Below are positions 56,501 to 64,000 of a stretch of 64,000 nucleotides of DNA, piece after piece (positions within the stretch are counted from its first letter, which is position 1; every line of letters starts with the position of its first letter). A model generated the notes under the pieces. The model saw only the letters and a program-made list of their open reading frames with translations. It did no database searches and was not told the origin of the DNA. Made by a program: the position numbers and the translations under genes. Source of the DNA: Rhypophila decipiens. Lineage: Eukaryota > Ascomycota > Sordariomycetes > Sordariales > Naviculisporaceae. The stretch spans positions 103,626 to 167,625 of the forward strand of contig MU858129.1 in assembly GCA_033297075.1 (NCBI GenBank), read 5' to 3'.

Positions 56501-58146
56501 GCCCTTTGAGGCCTATCCGTCCAGAATGCCAGCTTGGGACCGATGTTTGCCATGGGATCCTCCAGTCCCTCCGTACCGCTAAAGCGTGGTGGTCCTTATG
56601 CCTGACCCGGCCCTCCCTGATGTGCGGATAATGTTCACTTCATAAAACAACCTTTGCCGCGTTATCATCGGCTTGTGTCACCATCGTACTCGTAACCTCG
56701 TTTTGGCGGCTTTGCTGACTCTGTGTGTAGGTGGTCAGCGTTCGACGCCTCTTGCTCGTAACACCACTGGGCATGTCGAAGCTTGCTCGCAATTGGGGAA
56801 ACAGCAAGAGGACAGGCAACATCGCCATGAGCAGACCAACACGCCGTCGAGACTGCCAACAGGAGGGATTATGGTTTCAGCATCGACGTCCTCGGGAAGG
56901 GAAGAAAATATGCAACAGGACGTGCACTCAGACAATGTCGGTGCATTCCTTCTGTGCAACCTGGGCTACTTTTTCAGGCGCGCATCAAAAGCCTATAGCC
57001 TGCTTATTATTGACCAATAGGGCCTGTCAACAGCATCTGCACGCTTCCAGTACCGGTATGTAGCTCATCATGGTCAGACAGCGACAGGCGCAGGTGCAGT
57101 GCTGTAACCGTTACGGTTCGGTACTTACATACCTTACACGCACCCCGAGGCAACCGCAGACACATCGGTACGGACAACGGAGTACCTGTACCTGTCACCG
57201 GTTCTTGTGCCTATAATAACTACACGTAGGTCGCTTGAATGTGGTGTTACCTCAAATACCATGGTAGTACAAAGACGGTAAAAATATCACATGTATTATT
57301 GTATATCTCTCTCCACCCGCCCCAAAGAGTTACTTTTGATGTCCCATCTCAAAGGGTTATATTTCACTTTTTTCACTTTTTCTCCATTTCTTCACCAAAC
57401 ACAGCAAGCAGTCCTTGGTCAAAGGAGTGGAATAGAACAACGGCGGCAATATCCCTCTTACCTCCCTCCTCACATATCGGTCTTCCCAGTACTCTTCCCG
57501 TCGGTCTTTTGCCCATCCTCAGCTGGTTCTGCTGTGGCTGAGATTGAGTTTGAGGTGAGTTTAGTCCTCGGCAATTCTTGCACTTGCTGGAACACATCTT
57601 GACATTTTGCCAGGCAACAAGTCATTCAAGGCTTCTGGATCCCATTCCTCAGGCCCCGAAATAACCTTTGACGCCCACCTGAGCCAGACCAGGTCAGTTC
57701 CGTCCAATTACTACCATCACTGCCGAGGCGGCTTATCTGCTGCACCAGTCAGCATGACCAAGACCGTCCTGCATCTCTGCAGCCCGCAATCCTTCCGCAA
57801 CGCCCACCCGCCTTACGACGCTAGCTAAACTCGTCCTCAGGGGGCATTTTCCATCTAGGTGCGGCGAGATACGTACATATATATATATATATATGTCAAG
57901 GTCTCGGGTCGTTGCTGTACATCCATAATACCTACAGCCGCCTACAGTTTTCAGAGGCAGCCTCTGTCAAAATTAACGTCTTGGCCGGCGCAGGAACAGG
58001 TCATGTGCCCAGAAGTGCGGCTCAAGTTATCCTGTTAAACCCAAATCCACGGAAATGTGCTGTTTTCCTCGGTTATATCCAAAAGGGTAATCCTTCCTGT
58101 CATACAAGAAAGACCTGCCCGCTTCCCTCAACCCCTTCACTAACAC
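53515..58146. other. Gene-poor region, 4.6 kb
   Basis: No supportable gene. Overlapping frames of about 158-159 aa on opposite strands (55307-55783 plus, 55537-56016 minus) have random-looking composition. A perfect 22-bp ACATAT...ATATGT palindrome is at 57875-57896. Nothing recognisable as a GH3 catalytic barrel lies upstream of the GNAT gene. Confidence 0.5.
57875..57896. repeat. (TA)n perfect palindrome
   Basis: Dinucleotide TA run closed by AC and GT, forming a 22-bp palindrome about 250 bp before the acetyltransferase gene. Confidence 0.85.
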
Positions 58147-59942
58147 ATGACCACCCAGGAACATATCGTAGCCATGGGCTCTCCAGCAATTTCAGGACAT
58201 GGATCCGGGCCAGACTCGAGGTCACTCGACTCTACAAGGTCGCCCACTTTCTCTTATACACATACAGGGAAACGGGAGACGGTAGTGATACAGGATGCCG
58301 AAACCTATCTTCCATTGTCGAGATTGCTCAAAGAAGGAGACATCATCCTTCTCCTAACCCCCGCAGTCCCGCCAAGACCTGCCTCGTCGTCTCCAACGAC
58401 TTCATGCGGTGATCCCTTCGAACCACTCGGGAGAGCACTGGTCAAATACCATCCGTGGGTCCGCCATGTCCCCTATCTCCCACGCAATGGCATCACCCCA
58501 ACCCACGCCGCTCACATCAGGGTGGCAGCTGTGGTGGTGTTTGTCATCTCAGGCCCTGCCGTTTCAGGACAAATTTCACAAGTAGCGTTGGCTGAGACCA
58601 CTCGCACAGCCTGCGAGAGTCGTCCGCACATTATACTCGCCTGTTGCGATATTCGGTCTCTAGGTCCGCTGGAGATGTCTTTCCCTGCGATAGTCCAGAT
58701 ACCCGATTACTCACCCTCGGAGCTGGAAGCAGCCGCTGGCTCCCTGTTTCGTGAATCACAACGACTCCCCCCAACCGGTCCGAATGTTCAGAATCTTATC
58801 CTGGCTCCGAAAGCGTGGCCAGTCGAGATCTGGAATGCACATCGAGACGGAGAAGCCATCCACAGATTATGGTGCGACTGCGTCCCAGACAATTACAAGC
58901 TCAGTTTTTACATGTTCCAGTCGCTGCTCCAGCGAGAAGGCTATGATATGCACTATGTGGTTCGGGAACCCCGTACTGCTGAGATTGTGGGATTCTGCGC
59001 AACGTACACCAATTATGTGGACAGCGGGGGCGAACGATTGATTGGTTGCATGGCGGCGCTTTTGGTTCACAAGTCTTACCGGAACCGTGGGATCGGCTTG
59101 AGTCTTCATGACCATGCCGCAGCTCAGCTTGTCAAACCTCGTGGTATATGCCGATTGCAGCTGGGCAGCACCTTTCCTCGTTTGTTTTATGGGCTGCCTG
59201 TCGATAGTCCTGCCGAGGATTGGTTCCGCCGCCGCAACTGGCCAATCCACCCGCACTCCAGTGAACCCGGCACCGGCCAGGAAGCCTGCGACTGGATCTT
59301 GAACTTCGAGGACTGGCCGTCGGCACCTGGCCTCCTTCCGTCGGAATTGACCTTCAGGCCATGCGAATTAAGCGAGTTCTCGCTGGTCCTGGAGATGGTG
59401 AAAAGGGATTCCCAGCGGAAAGACAATGTCGGTTGGTATGACCAGTACGTCAAGCTGGCCGAGAGCTTGAACATCCGAGATATCATACTTGGACTGCAAG
59501 GAGACAGAATAGTTGCCACAGCAATAACCTATGTGAAGAAGACGGGTAGCCCGCTTGCGGAGGATCTTCCTTGGGCAGCCACTATCGGAGACGACGTCGG
59601 GGGGGTCACGTGCATATGCATTCTCGGTAGGCCGGGACGAGAGAGACGGTTGGTGGGAGGCATTACGGCTAACATACATATCTACCTACAGATGACGAAC
59701 CGGACATTGCCTCCAAGCGTGATACCATAATGATCAGGCTGTTGGACAGCTGTATCCGCCTTCTTTTGCACCACGGAATGAAGAAGATGTTTATCGATGC
59801 GGTCAAAGGCGGCGAGGAGGGCTTCCAATCCATGGGTGAGTCGTCGTCATTATCAGGCACCGCCCCTCTTGTGGCACACTAACCGTTCTTCCTAGGCTTC
59901 CGTAAATGGGAAAGATATCGAGAGGTCTGGCGCGATGTCTAA
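58147..59942 (+). CDS. GNAT acetyltransferase with a GH3 C-terminal-like domain, catalytic barrel missing, three exons
   Basis: Exons are 58147-59626, 59692-59835 and 59896-59942, giving 556 aa; both introns have CTAAC branches. Residues about 36-225 (from KRETVVIQDAETYLPLSRL through LLLTPAV, HVPYLPRNGIT and FVISGPAVSGQISQVALAE to ACCDIR and YSPSELEAAAGSLF) resemble the C-terminal alpha/beta domain of fungal GH3 beta-N-acetylglucosaminidases. The rest is a GNAT region with the acetyl-CoA loop RNRGIG (residues 312-317) and a second GNAT-like half. Some fungal enzymes are, to my recall, GH3-GNAT fusions; here the N-terminal (beta/alpha)8 barrel with its catalytic Asp is absent. The gene could act on amino sugars or be a truncated copy. 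The start is uncertain: 58139-58158 also looks like an intron 3' end. Confidence 0.82.
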
Positions 59943-62900
59943 GGTCAGAGATGCTCGGTATTCGGATGCTGTTAGGCAGCCACGGAAATTACAAAGCAAG
60001 TCCAACGCCGGCTTCTGGGAGAAAACGGCGAACAACTCGGCCTCTGCAGTCTTTCCGTTGTGAACAGATCTTGGCAGGGGCACACTACACATCTCACATA
60101 GGGGTCGTTTGTTTACAGATACTACGACCCCATGGCTGGCGCGTATTACGGAACACCAGCATTTTTGGGCATATACTACATGACCTGGTCGAATGGCACT
60201 GAATTCCAGACACGGAGATCCAGAGCTACTCTGCTGGAAGTGGGCCACCAGTCTTGGTATTGGGAAACGAATAACCGATTGTTATTCAGAGGTCGATACC
60301 CGCCTGCGCTTTGGCTAACATCACCAGGATACAAAAGTTGCTAGTTTTTGAACAGAAAAGGCATTATTATATAAACGTTCTATACAAGACACAATACCGA
60401 TTATTTCGTGTCAACTCTTCCCATTGAATCAGTCCTTCCGATGAACCTGCCAGGGGGCAAAAGCGCCGTGCCTTGTAGCATGAAACTTGTATGTTTCGTC
60501 CGGGCAGCAAACATGGCTTGGTTTACAAAAGATCCAACCATTGCAAACGTAGCTAGAACTGCGTTTCTTTTATCAGTACATTACACGTACTCTCGTAAGG
60601 GACGGGAACTCGGATTACCTCGGACTCGGTATCGCTTCAAGCTTTCACGCCACATACATGTATCTGTACGATACAGTACGGAGGGGGGTACACTGGCAGA
60701 GGTCATTCATGTTTGACTTTCTACTTTCGCATAGTCCCTACATTGGAGCTGTATCTCTGGTGGGAAGATTATATGCCTAGATCTCCGTAGTATGTACCGC
60801 TCTCAATGGGGGTAGCTAAGCGAGTCATCCATCTATATATCTTGCCGTCGGATAGAGATACCTGTGTATGTGCTGGTATCTGGACGCTTCCTGGGACATG
60901 CCTAAATGATCATTCACTAGGACAAGGGAGGGAAGACGCGAGGTATGGCACATGTGTGGCGTTTGCGTTTCGAGAATCCTTGAGAATTGGCGAGCGGGCA
61001 AACAGATAAGATTCGAAAGGAGCCGCTTCCAGAAGGTAGGTAGGTATCTTGGTATCCAAGTACCGCTACCAGAATGCCTTGAAACATGCTTCTTTTCAAT
61101 GATCAGGCAGCCAAGAAACAAACAAACGAGACGTTTGTTCCATACGGTTGGTTAGAAGATTCTAACAACACCCATGGAAGGGTTATCGGCTCCTTGTTGT
61201 CCATCAATCACCCTTCCCGAATGTGATCTGCTCGGGACCGCCGTGATCGCCGAGCCTTCCTTTGGCATTCCTCCAGTTATACCAACCCTTTCCCATGAGG
61301 AAGGAGGAGACGGTAGAAGAAGAAGAAGAAGACGGCTTATCATCCGGCAGGCAAACCGGTTCCAGAGTTCAGGCCTAGATCCAGGCCAGACTCACTCCTC
61401 CGCGGGAACTGGAAAAGGATCCGATCTCCTCGCGAGTATAGGGTAGATATATTCGGACGGAGTTTAAATCTGTAAAAGCCATGTCGGTCTCCCGGGTGTA
61501 AACCTTTCAATATCTGTGTGGGGCATTCCCGATTTCTCTTCTAAATTCGAGTTGTACCGAGCCAGGGGTCTGGAATCCCTTGCCGCGAGCGACGTCGAGA
61601 GGAAGAAGGCACTGTCATATCATATCCTACATCCACTCGCAATAACCCTAACCAACACTGCATGTTTCCGAGGAGGGTACTCTGTGTGTGTGTAACATCG
61701 GCGTTAACCGCTGCGGTAAGGGCATAAGCGAAGGCTCCAGTCACTCAGTACAGTCAGAGCCTCAGGGGGGGACATTTAATACAGTCAGTCTGAGGCTCTT
61801 GTGCTACCTGATGCCAATCTCATGTATATATTTTGAGATACAGTCTGAACCTCTTGTGTTACACTGGTGGATTCAAGCCCCCCTTTGTCTTCTTTCTACA
61901 CGGGGGCAGACAAGACAGACAGGGTCGCACCCAAAGCTCGCAAATACACACAGCCCCAAAGTTCCAAACATGACCGTGAAAGTCAACGAAATGTCTCCGA
62001 TGGACCGCACCGGCAGGCGGGTTCGTCGGCCGGCTGGTTGCAGTGTCGCACAAAATCAGAACCGAGAACCGAGAACAAAACCACACTGGTGGAGAAAAGT
62101 GACGCAGAGTATCGGACCTGTCAGGCAGGCGCTGCAGTTACTTATGGACTCTTACATGAGTACCTACGTAAGTTGTGTAACTGACGGGAGCTTGCTTGCC
62201 TTTCAGTACCTCGGGTCATCGTAATGATCGTATCGATACCTCGAACGGGTAGTCGGAGAGTCTACCTTGACTCTTGAGAAAGTGCCGGAGTGCCGTCATG
62301 AGTTCAATCCGGTCCGGCCGCCCGGCTGGATGGGTAATACACGGCGGAACCTCTGCTACAGGAACTTACTTCGGGCAGGCACTTGTCTCTCACTCATCAA
62401 TCCTCGGACGGGGTTTTGTGGATCATGAGAAATGGCCTGTTACCTGCATGACTTGCGGATTAATTAGCTGATAAGAATGGGTGTATGACTACGTATCTGT
62501 TAATCCGAGTCAGAAATGATATGTAATATGTCTATCATCTTCAAAATCTCTGACTCTATTCTAACTGATTTTGAGTTGGACAGCAAATATCTGCCTACCC
62601 TGAATGACTTGTCGTGACTGACATCTCTTTTGAAGCTAACATTTGGAACCTATGCAGAGTGCAGAACATGAAGGACGCTACTGGTATGACTGAGTATTAC
62701 ATATTACAAGTTAGATCAGATTTTGCTGTTCAAGTTCCAAACTTGCGCTTCTATGCTCGGTGTGCACTGTGAGTGGGCGAGAGGGAGAGGGGAGAGTGGG
62801 CTGGTTAAGAAGTTGAGATAGAAGACCACCTCAAGGTATCGATGCGGCGTCTTTCGTTGGCCTCAAAGTCCGTCAGAGGGAAGCCACTCACCCCATTTTT

Positions 62901-63587
62901 TGGCCAACTCGTTCTCCCCCTCCCTATTCTCTTGCTATTTTGTTAGGGAATCCTCTTTCCAGATCGCTCCAAGCATACGGAAAACGATACAAAGCAGGTG
63001 CTTGATCTATTGACAGACAAACACTGGCTTCCCTCCATGGGGGGATTCGAGAATATGCTGGTCTAAAAAAACGCGCGGAACTTTGCCACGGACGAGGAAA
63101 GTGCCTGACAGAGACCTGGGTATCGACTGACACAAGTTCCAGGCATTAGTGAAGAGGCAGCATCCCCGCACGTTGGCTGGTGTTTCACTGCACGTTGATC
63201 CATGAACTTCCCCATACATAACCCTAACCCCGCCCAAAAACCGGTACATGCACAATGGAACTTCCAGGACAACACCCATGGCCCACATCTTCTTTGTACG
63301 GTAAATACACACTTTTCATTGCCCCACTTCCATTCCAACCACCAGCCACAATTACCCACTACTTTCTGCATGCAACTATTTCCACCGATCAATTCGCCCC
63401 ACTTATGCACCCCAACTGCCTTTTGCACTACACTCTGCGCCCGCATGCATCAACCTTATAACCCCACCACTCCTACTTTCGCTTCATCGCCACAACACCA
63501 AATCTATCTGGATTTACAAACCAAAGGTACCATTATCATCGCCTCAATTTACGCTTTCTTCTTATACTAATTTTGCAATTACTAGTG
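59943..63587. other. Gene-poor region, 3.6 kb, leading to a transposase
   Basis: No gene I can support. Features are an AGA trinucleotide run (61315-61332) and a 22-nt direct repeat (61786-61807 and 61841-61862, 19 of 22 identical). The 178-codon frame at 61688-62224 begins at a non-ATG codon and is not protein-like. The last 0.5 kb is CA-rich leader sequence to the transposase. Confidence 0.5.
61315..61332. repeat. AGA trinucleotide repeat
   Basis: Six AGA units in a row. Confidence 0.85.
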
Positions 63588-64000
63588 ATGTTCAGCGACA
63601 GCGATAGCGATACCGATGATGGTGGTGGGGAGCCAATGTGGGATGCTGACGATGCGGGTGCACCCGAGCCAACGCCTGACGAGCTCCAAGTGCCACCACT
63701 TTCCAACCCGCCTCTTACCCATCAACTCTGGCACAAGCACTACGATTCGCTTGATGAATTGCATCAAGATCTTGTGAAGTGGGCGGCTTCTGCCATGTTC
63801 GGCATCACCAAACTCCGGGCAACAAACAAGGTGGCTGGCGTGGGGTATACCAGAGTGGATTATGGTTGCTGGAGAGACAAGATCCGACCCAACGAGGGTT
63901 TCTCCCGCAATTCAGTTACCAAGAAGAGAAATTGTACTTGGGAAGCAACAGCCAAATGCCTGGCCAACAACAACCGGAAATGGACCTTCGAGATACTCAA
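63588..64000 (+). CDS. Probable Mutator-like (MULE) transposase, 5' part only
   Basis: From the ATG at 63588, 137 codons stay open to the right edge. After an acidic start (SDSDSDTDD) and a Pro-rich linker comes a FAR1-like DNA-binding domain: KLRATNKV, YTRVDYGCWRDKIRP, SRNSVTKKRNCTWEATAK and NRKWTFEIL. The spaced cysteines (YGCW, NCTW, KCLA) fit the WRKY/GCM-type zinc fold at the start of fungal MULE transposases; the His ligands, DDE catalytic domain and SWIM finger would lie beyond the window. Whether the element is intact cannot be judged. No 5' terminal inverted repeat was identified upstream. The call rests on motif resemblance. Confidence 0.7.
   Translation, partial: MFSDSDSDTDDGGGEPMWDADDAGAPEPTPDELQVPPLSNPPLTHQLWHKHYDSLDELHQDLVKWAASAMFGITKLRATNKVAGVGYTRVDYGCWRDKIRPNEGFSRNSVTKKRNCTWEATAKCLANNNRKWTFEIL

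Noticed and set aside
63221..63232. ACCCTAACCCC sequence resembling telomeric repeat
   Set aside because: A single interrupted unit; no tandem TTAGGG array, so no sign of a telomere or interstitial tract.
1..64000. CRISPR arrays, operons, ribosome-binding sites and phage modules
   Set aside because: Spliceosomal introns and the eukaryotic gene set exclude a prokaryotic source; no spaced direct-repeat array was seen.
1..64000. Secondary-metabolite gene cluster
   Set aside because: No polyketide synthase, NRPS, terpene cyclase, P450 or pathway regulator was found; GST, racemase and GGT genes are far apart among housekeeping genes.

Overview
The window looks like a chromosome segment from a filamentous ascomycete (Pezizomycotina, most likely Sordariomycetes; the class is an inference). 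Genes are split by short introns of about 50-120 nt with GT...AG ends and CTAAC/CTGAC-type branch sites, they lie on both strands, and they encode single-copy fungal housekeeping proteins. I rebuilt exons by hand; nearly every splice chain keeps frame through to the stop.

Left part (1-25 kb, gene-dense). In order: the 5' end of a glutathione S-transferase running off the left edge (-); cytosolic tryptophanyl-tRNA synthetase (-) divergent from mitochondrial release factor 1 (+); a secreted serine carboxypeptidase (+); a small single-pass membrane protein of unknown function (-); mitochondrial monothiol glutaredoxin Grx5 (-); a peroxisomal-type alpha-methylacyl-CoA racemase / CoA-transferase III protein (+); a degenerate tRNA-like unit (-); the dynamin-related GTPase Vps1 (-); a Gid7/WDR26-type subunit of the GID/CTLH ubiquitin ligase (-); and a long PH-domain-like fungal protein (-).

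Middle. About 9.9 kb (25.4-35.3 kb) holds no gene I can support. It is followed by a gamma-glutamyltranspeptidase-family hydrolase with a 19-nt microexon (-), the importin-alpha export receptor Cse1 (-), and, divergent from it, an intronless 1647-aa tuberin (TSC2) gene (+). The TSC2 leader ends in two chained upstream ORFs that abut the main start. Then come a MITE with 29-bp inverted ends, the ABC ATPase Caf16 (+) and the inner-kinetochore protein Mis6/CENP-I with a GC-AG intron (-).

Right part (53.5-64 kb, gene-poor). There is one GNAT acetyltransferase gene whose N-terminal third resembles the C-terminal domain of GH3 beta-N-acetylglucosaminidases but lacks the catalytic barrel. At the right edge is the start of a probable Mutator-like (MULE) transposase. 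This end looks like accessory, transposon-influenced sequence.

There is no evidence of a biosynthetic cluster; most genes are functionally independent. Thematic links are translation (WRS1/MRF1 sharing a promoter region), nutrient signalling (TSC2, GID) and nuclear or chromosome function (CSE1, MIS6).
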